Part shown: positions 1-10,183 of the stretch, one piece after another | Numbering within the stretch: position 1 is the stretch's first letter | Layout: every line of letters begins with the position of its first letter | Source: Bog-532 sp963830385 | Lineage (GTDB): Bacteria > Actinomycetota > Actinomycetes > Streptosporangiales > Streptosporangiaceae | Direction: 5' to 3' | Assembly (NCBI GenBank): GCA_963830385.1 | Contig: CAWHMD010000008.1 | Coordinates: 806,001 to 870,000 of the forward strand | Length of the DNA stretch: 64,000 nucleotides | Notes under the pieces: generated by a model | Database searches by the model: none | Seen by the model: only the letters and a program-made list of their open reading frames with translations | What the model was told of the DNA's origin: nothing | Made by a program: the position numbers and the translations under genes

Positions 1-209
1 GAGGGTACGCGCCGCACTAGCAGCACCGCTTGACACAAATAGGAGCGTCGGGCGGAGCCAGACAGACAGAGCCAGACAACGGCGCGAAGGCAGCGAAGCC
101 AAGCAGTGGCGTCAGGTATGGGCGGGCAGCTGAGCTAGGTTGGGCACGGGCAGGCCGACGGGCTTATCTCAGCCCGACGTTCGCGATGCTAAGAGTTAGA
201 GTCAGGGGC

Positions 210-1220
210 ATGACCACGATCGGGGAAGCGGAAGCTCTGGCCAAGTCGAAACTGGCCGTTCCGCTGCCTCGGAGGTGGCGACATGTCCAGTCGGTCGCTT
301 GGCAGGCATCTTTGGTCGCTGAGCGGTTGTCCCTATCAGAGAACCTCGTTGTGGCTGCGTGGCTTCACGACATCGGTTATGCGCCGGAATTGGTTGATAC
401 GGGACTTCACCCGCTTGATGGCGCTCGCTACCTGCGGAGTATCGGCGTTGCCGAGGGTGTTGTTCGGCTGGTGGCTTATCATTCCAACGCGGTTTATGAA
501 GCTCGGGTACGAGGTCTTGAGCAGGATTTGCTGGCTGAGTTCGAGCCGGAAGAGTCGATCACTTATGATGCGCTCGTATTTTGCGATCTGACGACTGGCC
601 CTGATGGCGGGACGATGTCGTTCGGTGAGCTATTCGGTATCGCGCTCGAAGACTTCGACTTTGACGGTAAAACTGTCCGGCTCCGACGCCAGATAAAGAA
701 GCTCGGAGAGGGATACGTATTCGCCCTGCCGAAAAATGACCGCGAACGGATTATCCCGCTCTCAGACTGGGCGATCAGGGCTATAAAACGGCACGTTGAG
801 AAATACCCACCGCAATCTTGCACACTGCCCTGGGAAAAGCCAACCGGCAGACGGCATACCTGCAACATCCTGTTCCGGTGGCACACCGACGGTCAGCACC
901 TCAAGGCCCGCAACTACTCCGAGACCGTCTGGAAGCCCGCGCTCGTCAAGGCCGGAATCATCCCCGCACCCACCAGGGACCGGCGCGGGCGCAGCCGGTA
1001 CGTCACCACCCGCAAGGAAGGCGTTCACCAGCTCCGCCACTACTACGCCAGCGTCATGCTGGCCGGTGGCGTCTCGGTCAAGGAGCTGGCTGAGTACCTC
1101 GGGCACAGCGACCCGGCTTTCACCCTTCGCGTCTACGCCCACATGCTGCCGTCCTCGCACGACCGGGCCCGCGTCGTCATCAACGATCACTTCGCCGCGC
1201 TCATGCTGACGGAACAGTGA
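210..1220 (+). pseudogene. HD-domain protein fused in frame to C-terminal half of a tyrosine recombinase (chimeric remnant)
   Basis: From the ATG at 210 the first ~137 residues match HD-type metal-dependent phosphohydrolases: a start like MTTIGEAEALAK, PLPRRWRHVQ, then WLHDIGYAP with the HD pair and YHS further on. At about 618-625 the reading passes without a stop into the catalytic half of an actinobacterial phage-type integrase. This part keeps HQLRH (His at 1026, Arg at 1035), GHSDPAFTLRVY and the tyrosine nucleophile codon at 1134. The recombinase N-terminal DNA-binding domain and the first catalytic Arg, normally just before the GE(A/L)FG stretch, are missing, and the HD domain has lost its C-terminus. 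Neither half should be fully functional. The frame is open upstream to 30, but HD-family starts fit 210. The HD part is visibly AT-richer than the integrase part, which supports a mosaic origin. An expressed chimera cannot be excluded. Confidence 0.7.
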
Positions 1221-1317
1221 CGGAACAGCACTCGGGTCAGGCCGCGACGGCCTCAGTCACACCCTTGGCCGGTATTACGGCCGGTCATCAATTGCCCGGC
1301 GTTTCCGCAGGTCGGAG

Positions 1318-2562
1318 CTACCTAACGGGGAGCCCGGTGACGGCGCGGCCGATGATCATGCGCTGGATCTCGCTGGTGCCTTCGAAGATGGTGAAGATCT
1401 TGGCGTCGCGGTGCCAGCGTTCGACCGGGTACTCGCGGGTGTAGCCGTTGCCGCCGAGGATCTGGATGGCCTGCTCGGTGACGCGGACCGCGGTCTCCCC
1501 CGCCACCAGCTTGCACATGGAGCCCTCGGCGTGCTCGAACGGCTTGTTCTGGCGCGCCATCCAGGCCGCCCGCCAGGTCAGCAGGCGGGCGGCGTCGACC
1601 GAGGACTGCATGTCGGCCAGCATGAACGCGACGCCCTGGTTCTGGCCGATCGGGTGGCCGAACTGGACGCGGTCGCGGGCGTACTCGGTGGCGTATTCGG
1701 TTGCGGCCCGGGCCACGCCCACCGCCATCGCGGCCACGCCCGGCCGGGAGGCCTCGAACGTCTTCATCGCGGCCTGCTCCCCGCTGCGGCCGCCCTCGCG
1801 GACCCGGGCCAGCCGGTGGTCCAGCCGTTCCTTGCCGCCGACCAGGCAGCGGCCGGGTACCCGCACGTCGTCCAGCACCACCTCGGCCGTGTGCGAGGCG
1901 CGGATGCCGTGCTTGCGGAACTTCTGGCCCTGGGACAGGCCGCGGGTGCCCGGCGGCACGATGAAGCTGGCCTGGCCGCGGGTGCCGAGGGCGGGGTCGA
2001 CCGAGGCCACCACGATGTGGACGTTGGCGATGCCGCCGTTGGTGGCCCAGGTCTTGGTGCCATTCAGCACCCACTCGTCGCTGGCCTCGTCGTAGACCGC
2101 CCGGGTGCGGATCGCGCCCACGTCGCTGCCCGCGTCCGGTTCGGAGGAGCAGAACGCGGCCAGCTTTACGTCACCGGGCGAGCCGAACATCTGCGGCGCC
2201 CACTCGCCGATCTGCTCGTTGGTGCCGTTGCTAACCAGCGAGACCGCGGCCAGCGAGCTGCCCACCAGCGACAGCGCGATACCGGCGTCGCCCCAGAACA
2301 GCTCCTCGAACGCGACCACGATGCCGAGCCCGCTGGGCTCGAACGCCTGCTGGGCGAAGAAGTCGAGCGAGTAAAGACCGATCTTGGACGCTTCCTCGAG
2401 GATCGGCCACGGCGTCTCCTCACGCTCGTCCCACTCGGCCCCGGCCGGGCGGATGACGGAGGCGGCGAAATCGTGCACCCATCCCCGCATGTCGCCCAGG
2501 TCCTCGCTGAGGTCCAGGCTGAACTGGCCCGATGTCTCCGGCGTGTCCGGTCCGGTGGTCAA
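1318..2562 (-). CDS. acyl-CoA dehydrogenase
   Basis: Predicted flavoprotein of 414 aa, the usual length for short/medium-chain acyl-CoA dehydrogenases, catalysing FAD-dependent alpha,beta-dehydrogenation of an acyl-CoA. N-terminal helical domain, middle beta domain with AAFCSSEPDAGSD and GTKTWATNGG, and C-terminal domain ending in ILGGNGYTREYPVERWHRD and FTIFEGTSEIQR, where Glu394 is the expected catalytic base. The start is TTG at 2562, preceded by AGGAG at a 5-nt spacing. It lies downstream of the RamB-like regulator on the same strand, but a perfect palindrome sits 20 nt upstream of its start, so it probably has its own promoter and repressor. Its chain-length specificity cannot be read from sequence. 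The glutaryl-CoA-dehydrogenase-like branch is also possible. Confidence 0.93.
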   Translation of the reverse strand: MTTGPDTPETSGQFSLDLSEDLGDMRGWVHDFAASVIRPAGAEWDEREETPWPILEEASKIGLYSLDFFAQQAFEPSGLGIVVAFEELFWGDAGIALSLVGSSLAAVSLVSNGTNEQIGEWAPQMFGSPGDVKLAAFCSSEPDAGSDVGAIRTRAVYDEASDEWVLNGTKTWATNGGIANVHIVVASVDPALGTRGQASFIVPPGTRGLSQGQKFRKHGIRASHTAEVVLDDVRVPGRCLVGGKERLDHRLARVREGGRSGEQAAMKTFEASRPGVAAMAVGVARAATEYATEYARDRVQFGHPIGQNQGVAFMLADMQSSVDAARLLTWRAAWMARQNKPFEHAEGSMCKLVAGETAVRVTEQAIQILGGNGYTREYPVERWHRDAKIFTIFEGTSEIQRMIIGRAVTGLPVR

Positions 2563-2582
2563 TGCTGCTCCTAGTGCCGTAA

Positions 2583-2598
2583 GTTACTCAAGAGTAAC
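2583..2598. promoter_or_regulatory. Perfect palindromic operator upstream of acyl-CoA dehydrogenase
   Basis: Arms GTTACTC and GAGTAAC flank a 2-nt AA centre, 16 bp in all. It lies in the 63-bp gap between the regulator stop and the TTG start of the acyl-CoA dehydrogenase gene. Perfect arms with near-zero spacing are typical of TetR/FadR-like repressor sites of lipid catabolism. The cognate regulator is not identifiable here. Confidence 0.6.
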
Positions 2599-2625
2599 AC
2601 CAGAGAGCACCGAGCGCACTGGGAG

Positions 2626-4092
2626 TCAGGTGGTGGCGTGGCGGTCCAGGAACTCGTACACGTCGGCGTCGTCGACGCCGGGGAAGATGCCGGCCGGGAG
2701 CGCCGACAGGACGTGGGAGTGGGCACGGGCTGACGGCCAGGCCATGCCCTCCCACCGGGCGGCCAGGTCGACCGGCGGGTTCTTGCAGCAGTCGCCGTCC
2801 GGGCAGCCCGAGCGCATCCGGGTGGAGGTGTCCCGGCCGCGGAACCAGCGTGAGTGCTCGTACGGCACGCCCAGGGTGATAGCGAATCCCCGGTCGGTAC
2901 GGGGGTCGACCTGGGAAACGCAGAAATAGGTGCCAGATGGCGTGGCCGAATACTGGCAGTGCGGGGAGAACCGGTCGGAGGCGCTGAACACCTGGCGGCC
3001 CGCCCACTTACGGCACATCCGCTGGCCCTCGATCGCGCCGGACGGATCGGCCGGGAACAGCAGGCCGTCACACTCGTAGGCCTTGTAGATCACGCCGCCC
3101 GAGTCGTTCTTGGTGAAGTGGCAGGGCATGTCCAGGTGCTGGGTGGCCAGGTTGGTGAACCGGTGGGCGGCCATCTCATAGGACACCGAGAACGTGTCGA
3201 CCAGGTCTTCGACCGCCAGGTCGCGAGACTCCTTGGCGTCAGCCAGGAAGCGGACCGCTGCCTTCTCCGGCATCAGCACCGCGGCCGCGAAGTAGTTGCT
3301 CTCCACCCGCTGGCGCAGGAAGTCGGCGAAGTCACGGGGCGCCTCGTGGCCGAGCAGGAAGTGGCCGAGCGCCTGCAGCAGCACGGCCCGCGGTGAGTGG
3401 GTGCCGACCGGCTCCTGCTTGACGTAGATCCGGTGGTTGCGCAGGTCGGTCAGGGACCGGACCGACCGCGGCAGGTCCTGCACGTACCGGACCGCGAAGC
3501 CGTGGTGGCTCATCACCGACAGCAGCATGCCCTGCGACAGCGCGCCGCCGCCGGTGTAGCCCGCCGGCACCAGTGCCTGGTCGGCGACCCGCTCGATGGT
3601 GGAGAAGTAGTTGGCCCGCTCGCGCATGGCCGACCGCAGCTCGGCGTTGGCCAGCCGCGCCTCCTCCGGGGTCGCGGTGGGTTTGGCCCGCTGGTCGCGC
3701 AGCGCACCGGCCAGCTTGACCAGGTGTTCCAGCACGTCGGTGGGCACCCGGGTCCCGACCTTGAGGTGCGGCAGGCCGAGCTCGGCGTAGGCCTCGTCCC
3801 GCTGGGCCTCCTCCAGCGCGATCTCCAGCTGCGCCCGGTGGCTGGGCGCCTGCCGCCGCAGCAGCTCCTCGACCGGCACCGACAGCGCCCGGGCGAGGTC
3901 CTCGAGCACCGACAGCTTGGGCTCCCGGCGGCCGTTCTCCAGCAGCGACAGCGCGGACGGGGCCCGGCCCACCCGCTCGCCCAGCTCGGCCAGGGTCAGC
4001 CCGCGGGTCCGGCGCAGATGACGAAGACGCTGGCCCAGAGTCATTAGGTCTAGACCATGTTCTGTCGTCAATTTCGTTGATCCTTCCGGCAT
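2626..4092 (-). CDS. ramB: RamB-like XRE/ScfR family regulator of acetate metabolism
   Basis: 488-aa transcription factor. An XRE helix-turn-helix lies at about residues 17-75 (LGQRLRHLRRTRGLTLAELGERVG, split by SALSLLENGRREP). An IrrE-like central region of the short-chain-fatty-acyl regulator family (HEAPRDFADFLRQRVESNYF) and a C-terminal DUF2083-like domain with several Cys residues follow. It is transcribed divergently from isocitrate lyase, the same arrangement as ramB and icl1/aceA in mycobacteria, where RamB controls glyoxylate-cycle genes. Two starts are possible: ATG 4092, with a weak AGG 9-10 nt upstream, and ATG 4044, where homologues usually begin and which follows a GGTCTAGACC palindrome. 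Family identity is strong. The symbol rests on synteny plus domain order. Confidence 0.85.
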   Translation of the reverse strand: MPEGSTKLTTEHGLDLMTLGQRLRHLRRTRGLTLAELGERVGRAPSALSLLENGRREPKLSVLEDLARALSVPVEELLRRQAPSHRAQLEIALEEAQRDEAYAELGLPHLKVGTRVPTDVLEHLVKLAGALRDQRAKPTATPEEARLANAELRSAMRERANYFSTIERVADQALVPAGYTGGGALSQGMLLSVMSHHGFAVRYVQDLPRSVRSLTDLRNHRIYVKQEPVGTHSPRAVLLQALGHFLLGHEAPRDFADFLRQRVESNYFAAAVLMPEKAAVRFLADAKESRDLAVEDLVDTFSVSYEMAAHRFTNLATQHLDMPCHFTKNDSGGVIYKAYECDGLLFPADPSGAIEGQRMCRKWAGRQVFSASDRFSPHCQYSATPSGTYFCVSQVDPRTDRGFAITLGVPYEHSRWFRGRDTSTRMRSGCPDGDCCKNPPVDLAARWEGMAWPSARAHSHVLSALPAGIFPGVDDADVYEFLDRHATT

Positions 4093-4102
4093 GAAATCAA
4101 GC

Positions 4103-4117
4103 CTATCTTCTCGATAG
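4103..4117. promoter_or_regulatory. Inverted repeat in the ramB-aceA intergenic region
   Basis: CTATC and GATAG arms with a 5-nt TTCTC spacer, just upstream of the regulator start in the AT-richer divergent promoter region (about 4093-4228). Candidate operator for autoregulation and aceA control. The Corynebacterium RamB consensus is not evident, so the assignment is tentative. Confidence 0.35.
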
Positions 4118-4228
4118 ATAAATTTCAGCGTTTTTTTCTTCCGAAATTACTCACCAGTAGCGTTTTGGCGGGGCATGCTCGAAAGAGAGGCGACACCCGT
4201 GGAGCCCAGGCAGGAGGCGACGACCGAC

Positions 4229-5545
<1,317 letters not shown>

Positions 5546-5581
5546 GCGTCCCTTCCTGCCTGACCCACAGGTGCCTGCCCC

Positions 5582-5597
5582 ACGGGCCAGAGCCCGT
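5582..5597 (+). terminator. Short hairpin after aceA
   Basis: ACGGGC and GCCCGT form a 6-bp stem with a CAGA tetraloop, 37 nt past the aceA stop and before the convergent membrane-protein gene. There is no T-tract. It could act as a bidirectional I-type terminator, as is common in actinomycetes. Confidence 0.35.
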
Positions 5598-5623
5598 ACC
5601 CGCGCGGCCGGATCCCCGACCGG

Positions 5624-6268
5624 CTACCGCAGGTACGGGTTCTGCTGGTCCTGGGTGGGCGGGTACGGGTCGTTGACCGGCGGGAACGGGTCGTGCTGAG
5701 CGGTGCTGTCGGCGGCCGGGAACTCCTGGGTCCCGAAGAAGGGACCCTGCTGGGTCACCGCGGTGTCCTCGGAGGTGAGCAGCCCGGACTGGGCCGGGTC
5801 GGGCGCCCCGGTGTACGGGACGGCCACCCGGCGGCGCCAGCGCGACGGGATGAACAGCGGGATGACCATGGCCAGGCCGAGCAGGGCCAGCACCCCATTG
5901 AACAGCAGCGCCTCGAAGCCGAGCCCGTACGGGCGGGTCCGCAGCGGGATCAGCTGCACCGCGTGATGCACGCTGGTCAGGTAGAGGGCGGTCAGAGCCA
6001 GCAGGGCCAGCCCGGGCAGGCCGGCGGCGAGCGGTGACACCCACGGCACCGCGAGCAGCAGCCCGATCAGCAGGCCGACGGCCAGCAGCGCGGCCAGCGC
6101 GAACAGGACACGGTGGTCGTGCAGCAGCGAACCGCCGGCGCCGGGCAGGCTGCCTTGCGGCTCGTTCGCGGTTGGCACCTGGAGCAGGCGCAGGTATCCC
6201 CAGCCGCCGCCGAAGAAGATCGCCAGGGCGGCGATGACGGCGAGCACGATCCCAGAAAAGTGCCGCAT
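5624..6268 (-). CDS. conserved actinobacterial membrane protein, unknown function
   Basis: 214 aa with four hydrophobic segments at about residues 7-24, 54-75, 80-98 and 122-142. A hydrophilic, Pro/Gln-rich, probably cytoplasmic tail of ~70 residues follows (PFFGTQEFPAADST, then repeated Asp-Pro-Phe/Tyr-Pro-Pro motifs). I do not recognise a family with known function. It is divergent from the MMPL transporter gene (77 nt apart) and convergent with aceA. The ATG start at 6268 places a hydrophobic segment immediately at the N-terminus. The gene is convincing because hydrophobicity and codon bias fit this frame. Confidence 0.8.
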   Translation of the reverse strand: MRHFSGIVLAVIAALAIFFGGGWGYLRLLQVPTANEPQGSLPGAGGSLLHDHRVLFALAALLAVGLLIGLLLAVPWVSPLAAGLPGLALLALTALYLTSVHHAVQLIPLRTRPYGLGFEALLFNGVLALLGLAMVIPLFIPSRWRRRVAVPYTGAPDPAQSGLLTSEDTAVTQQGPFFGTQEFPAADSTAQHDPFPPVNDPYPPTQDQQNPYLR

Positions 6269-6332
6269 GTCTTTTTCCCTTCGTCGGTTCCGAGGCTAGC
6301 GCGGGCTCAGCCGGATCTCAGTTGGCCGCCAC

Positions 6333-6338
6333 TATGCT
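6333..6338 (+). promoter_or_regulatory. Putative -10 box for leaderless transcription of the MMPL gene
   Basis: TATGCT (TANNNT) ends 7 nt before the in-frame GTG at 6346, and there is no Shine-Dalgarno before any nearby start. This spacing would put transcription initiation at or beside the GTG, giving a leaderless mRNA. Confidence 0.45.
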
Positions 6339-6345
6339 TCTGCGC

Positions 6346-8688
6346 GTGTCAATTCAGGGGATTTTCGGGGCAATAGGCAGGTTCGCGGTTCGATTCCGCT
6401 GGTTCATCCTGGTCGCGTGGGTGATCGCGGCCGTCGCGGTGCCACGGTTCCTGCCCTCGCTGGCGAGCGTTACGCAGGGAAACAACGCCAACTTCCTGCC
6501 CGCGAGCGCACCCAGCCAGCACGCCACCGACTTGGCCAAGCCGTTCGGGGTGAACAATCTCACGCCGGTGCCGGTGGTCGCGGCGGCCAGCCAGGGGACG
6601 CTGACGGCGGCCGACATCGCCTGGCTGGGCACGCTGGAGCGGGATCTCAAGAGCACCTCGACGGTGGTGAAGGTGAGCGACCTCGGCCGGTCCGCCGACG
6701 GCCAGGCCGAGCAGCTGCAGGTGCTGTCCAGCGTGGGCCAGGGTGACGCGGACGGGCAGACCACCCTGGTCGGCAACCTGCGCGCCGCGATCAGCCGGGC
6801 CAGCGCGCCGCCCGGCCTGCAGGTCCACCTGGCCGGGGCGGTGGCCATCCAGGTCGACCAGCAGAAGAACTCGGGATCCACCGGCAACGAGGAAGAGGGC
6901 ATCTCGGTTGTTTTCATCCTCATCCTGCTGCTGCTGATCTTCCGGTCGCTGCTGGCTCCGCTGATCACGCTGATCCCGGCGTTCATGGCGGTGGCGATCT
7001 CCGGCCCGCTGGTCGCCGAGGCGGCCCACGCCGGGCTCAAGGTCTCGCAGATCGCCCAGCTCATGCTCATCGTGCTGGTGCTCGGGGCGGGCACCGACTA
7101 CGGGCTGTTCCTGGTGTTCAGGGTCCGGGAGCTGCTCAGAGCCGGCGAGGCACCCAGGGAGGCCGTGCAGCAGGGGCTGATCCGGGTGGGTGAGTCGATC
7201 TCGTTCTCGGCCCTGACTGTGGTGGCGGCGCTGCTGTCGCTGCTGGCCGCCACCTTCCAGATCTACTCCCAGCTCGGCATCCCGCTGGCCATCGGCATCG
7301 GCGTGATGCTGCTGGCCGGGTTGACGCTGCTGCCCGCGCTCCTGGCCATCTTCGGGCGGGCGGCGTTCTGGCCGTCCCGGACCCTCAGCGGGGCCGGGAA
7401 GACCGGCGTGTGGGGGCGGCTGGCGGCCCGGATCGTCAAGCGGCCCGCGGCCGCGCTGATCACCGGGGTGGTCGTGTTCGGGGCGCTGGCGGTCGCGGTC
7501 ACCGCCTACAAGCCGGCCGGATTCGGCGGCACCCTGAGCGCGCCCGGCGGCACCGACTCGGCGGCCGGGCAGACCCTGCTGGCCAAGCACTTCCCGTCCA
7601 GCAGCGCCAACCCGACCAGCCTGATCTACCGGCTCAGGCAGCCGGCCTGGGACGACCCGCAGTCGGTGGCGGCCGGCGAGAGCGTGATCAAGCAGAGCGG
7701 CCAGTTCACCGGGATCACCGGGCCGCTCGACCCGGTCGGGGGCGTCAACCTCACCCCCGCCCAGTTCACCGCGCTGCACGCCCAGCTGTCCGCGCTCGGG
7801 CCGGCCAGCAAGCTGCCCGCCACCCCACCCGCGGGCCTGAAGGTCCCGGAGTCCTCCTACCAGCTGTACCGGGCGACCGCGCCCTACGTCAGCCCGGACG
7901 GCCGGACCATCCAGTTCGAGACCAGCCTGACCGCGGGCAACCCGGCCGGCACGGCGGCCCTGAACGCGGTCCCGGCCATCCGGCACGCCGCCGCGCAGGC
8001 GGGGTCGGCGATGGGCGCCGCCGACTACGGCGTGGGCGGCGAGGCGCCGGCGTTCTACGACATCAGCCAGATCTCCGACGCGGACCTGCTGCGCGTGATC
8101 CCGATCGCGATCGTGGTCATCGGCGTGCTGCTGGCGCTGGTCATGCGCAGTCTGGTGGCGCCGCTGTACCTGATCGCCTCGGTCGGCCTGTCCTACCTGG
8201 CCGCGCTGGGCCTGTCGGTGCTGATCTTCATCGAGCTGGCCGGTGACGGCGGCCTGACCTTCATCCTGCCGTTCCTGATGTTCGTGTTCCTGCTCGCCTT
8301 GGGCGAGGACTACAACATCCTGGTCATGTCCCGGATCCGGGAGGAGGCCCACCACCTGCCGCTGCGGGAGGCGGTGAGCCGGGCGGTGGGTGCCACCGGC
8401 ACCACCGTCACGTCCGCGGGCATGGTGCTGGCCGGCACGTTCGCGGTGTTTGCGGTGGTCGGCGGCCGCGGCTCGGGCGGCAGCCAGATCCGTGACGTCG
8501 GTGTGGGCCTGGCCCTCGGGGTCCTGATGGACACGTTCGTGGTGCGCACCGTGCTGGTCCCCTCTACCGTGGTGCTGCTCGGCCGGTGGAACTGGTGGCC
8601 CGCCCGGCTGTCGCGGTCCCAGCAGCCCGCTGACCAACCCGGTGACCACCCGGCCGAAGTCGGCCCGGAGGAACGAATCCCGGGCTGA
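6346..8688 (+). CDS. MMPL/RND family transporter
   Basis: About 780 aa, with the architecture of actinobacterial MMPL proteins: one N-terminal membrane helix (RWFILVAWVIAAVAV), a large extracytoplasmic domain, five helices including FILILLLLIFRSLLAPLITL and the GTDYGLFLVFR motif, then a second copy of the same layout with GEDYNILVMSRIREE. The two Asp-Tyr motifs (TDY and EDY) correspond to the proton-relay positions of this superfamily. Such proteins export lipids or other hydrophobic molecules across the inner membrane. The substrate is unknown and no lipid-synthesis gene is adjacent. GTG 6346 is preferred for its leaderless promoter; ATG 6334 and TTG 6322 are in the same frame. Confidence 0.9.
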   Translation: MSIQGIFGAIGRFAVRFRWFILVAWVIAAVAVPRFLPSLASVTQGNNANFLPASAPSQHATDLAKPFGVNNLTPVPVVAAASQGTLTAADIAWLGTLERDLKSTSTVVKVSDLGRSADGQAEQLQVLSSVGQGDADGQTTLVGNLRAAISRASAPPGLQVHLAGAVAIQVDQQKNSGSTGNEEEGISVVFILILLLLIFRSLLAPLITLIPAFMAVAISGPLVAEAAHAGLKVSQIAQLMLIVLVLGAGTDYGLFLVFRVRELLRAGEAPREAVQQGLIRVGESISFSALTVVAALLSLLAATFQIYSQLGIPLAIGIGVMLLAGLTLLPALLAIFGRAAFWPSRTLSGAGKTGVWGRLAARIVKRPAAALITGVVVFGALAVAVTAYKPAGFGGTLSAPGGTDSAAGQTLLAKHFPSSSANPTSLIYRLRQPAWDDPQSVAAGESVIKQSGQFTGITGPLDPVGGVNLTPAQFTALHAQLSALGPASKLPATPPAGLKVPESSYQLYRATAPYVSPDGRTIQFETSLTAGNPAGTAALNAVPAIRHAAAQAGSAMGAADYGVGGEAPAFYDISQISDADLLRVIPIAIVVIGVLLALVMRSLVAPLYLIASVGLSYLAALGLSVLIFIELAGDGGLTFILPFLMFVFLLALGEDYNILVMSRIREEAHHLPLREAVSRAVGATGTTVTSAGMVLAGTFAVFAVVGGRGSGGSQIRDVGVGLALGVLMDTFVVRTVLVPSTVVLLGRWNWWPARLSRSQQPADQPGDHPAEVGPEERIPG

Positions 8689-8815
8689 ACTCGGGACATG
8701 CCGGGCAAGGTGCTGGCCAGATACCCCCTTGACCGGCAGACTCGTGCCGGGAGCCCGGTACCGGACCAGGTTCGTCGGAGGCCCCCGGACACGCGCGAGA
8801 CGGAAAGGGACGCCC

Positions 8816-10036
8816 ATGCAGGAACTGCGCTTCGTCGCGGTAAGCGAAGACGGCAGTTACGCCGTACTCGCCATTCCGGGTCGGAGCGGGCGTTTCATGC
8901 TGCCCATCGACGACCGGCTGAGGGCGGTCGCCAAAGGCCAGTTCTCCCGGCTCGCCCAGTACGAGATCGAAGTGGAGAATCCCTTGCGACCCAAGGAGAT
9001 CCAGGCCCGCATTCGTGCCGGGGAGACGGTCCAGGAGATCGCCGATGCGGCGGGGATCCCGGTCGATAGAGTCCGCTGGTTCGAGGGACCGGTGCTCGCC
9101 GAGCGCGGCTACCTGGCCGAGCAGGCCCAGAACGCGTCGGTGCGGCGGCAGGGCGACTCCACCCCCGGCCCCCGGCTTGGTGACATCGTCGGCGAACGGC
9201 TCATCGAGCTGGGCGCCGATCCTGAGGACGCGCAGTGGGATTCACGCAAGCTCGGTGACGGCAGCTGGCAGGTCCAGCTGGCGTTCCGGGCCGGCGGCCG
9301 GCTGCACATCGCGGAGTGGCTGTTCGACCCCCGGCGCCGGCACGTGGCCCCGGCCGACGACAACGCCGCCCGGCTGTCGCTGCCGGACACCGAGCTGCCC
9401 CCGCCCGCCAGCGGTTCGCTGACGGCGGCGACCGTGACCCCGATCCGGCGCCCGGACCGGCCGGCCTCTTCGCCCCAGCGCTCCGGGCCGGGCACGCCAG
9501 CCGGCCCGGCTCCCGATGCGTTGCCGGAGCCGCCCACCGAGCCCGCCGAGGAAAGCGTGCCCGAGCCGGTCCGGGTGGCCGCCCAGGTCGCGTCCCGCGG
9601 CGCGCCCGTGCCCTCGGCGCCGATACCGCCGCGGGCTCCGGCCACCGGGCCGCCCGCCAGCGAGCCGGCCGCGTCCGCTCCCCCGCGGCCAGCCCCGGCG
9701 CCCCCGGCCGCCGCCCGGACCGCCAGCGACGAAACACCGGCCGAACACCGCCCTGGGCGGCACGCGGCCGCCCAGGCCACGCCCGCCGAGCCGGCGAGGG
9801 CTCCCGAACGCCCGGCCGCGCAGGCAATGCCGGCCGCACCGGCCAGCCCGGCGGCCGAGGCTCCAGCCGCCAGCCAGCCGCAGAATCAGCCCCAGGGCCA
9901 GCCGGCTGCGGCCGAGCAGCGTCCGGCCGAGCCACCGGCCCGCGGCCGGAGCAAGAAGAGCAGCCAGCGTGGCCGCCGCGCCTCGGTCCCGTCCTGGGAC
10001 GAGATCATGCTCGGCAATTCGCGGCAGCCCGACTAG
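8816..10036 (+). CDS. sepH: SepH-like septation protein (DUF3071)
   Basis: 406 aa. The N-terminal ~190 residues are the DUF3071 domain, starting MQELRFVAVSEDG. It contains a helix-turn-helix-like segment (RPKEIQARIRAGETVQEIA) and WFEGPVLAERGYLAEQAQ. The rest is a long Pro/Ala-rich disordered linker, closing with a short conserved C-terminus (RGRRASVPSWDEIMLG). In Streptomyces and mycobacteria, SepH binds FtsZ and promotes Z-ring assembly through this two-part design. The ATG at 8816 has a strong GGAAAGGGA ribosome-binding site. The frame continues upstream to 8642, but that part looks non-coding. Confidence 0.92.
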   Translation: MQELRFVAVSEDGSYAVLAIPGRSGRFMLPIDDRLRAVAKGQFSRLAQYEIEVENPLRPKEIQARIRAGETVQEIADAAGIPVDRVRWFEGPVLAERGYLAEQAQNASVRRQGDSTPGPRLGDIVGERLIELGADPEDAQWDSRKLGDGSWQVQLAFRAGGRLHIAEWLFDPRRRHVAPADDNAARLSLPDTELPPPASGSLTAATVTPIRRPDRPASSPQRSGPGTPAGPAPDALPEPPTEPAEESVPEPVRVAAQVASRGAPVPSAPIPPRAPATGPPASEPAASAPPRPAPAPPAAARTASDETPAEHRPGRHAAAQATPAEPARAPERPAAQAMPAAPASPAAEAPAASQPQNQPQGQPAAAEQRPAEPPARGRSKKSSQRGRRASVPSWDEIMLGNSRQPD

Positions 10037-10093
10037 CCGCCGGCGGCTCCGGATCGGGTCCCCGGGCCGGCCGGGCCGACATAGGATCGGGCA

Positions 10094-10135
10094 CCGGAAG
10101 CCGTACGGCTTCCGGCCACACGGGCGATGCGCCCG
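10094..10135. terminator. Palindrome plus second hairpin after sepH
   Basis: A perfect 22-bp palindrome (10094-10115; half-site CCGGAAGCCGT) is followed by CGGGCG-ATG-CGCCCG (10121-10135). They lie between sepH and the downstream lipoprotein gene, without a T-run. Tandem stems of this type may terminate sepH transcription or serve as an operator; the sequence alone does not decide. Confidence 0.45.
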
Positions 10136-10183
10136 CCGGGCGCAGGTCGGTAGCCGGCGGCGAAAGGCAGAGGTGACGGGCAG

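Noticed and set aside
1267..1282. GGCCG/CGGCC hairpin between the integrase remnant and acyl-CoA dehydrogenase gene
   Set aside because: Only 5 bp of stem in GC-rich sequence and no T-tract; too weak to call a terminator.
6375..6405. GGTTCGATTCCGC-like sequence resembling a tRNA T-arm
   Set aside because: It lies inside the MMPL N-terminal codons (GRFAVRFRW), and no acceptor, D or anticodon arms are present.
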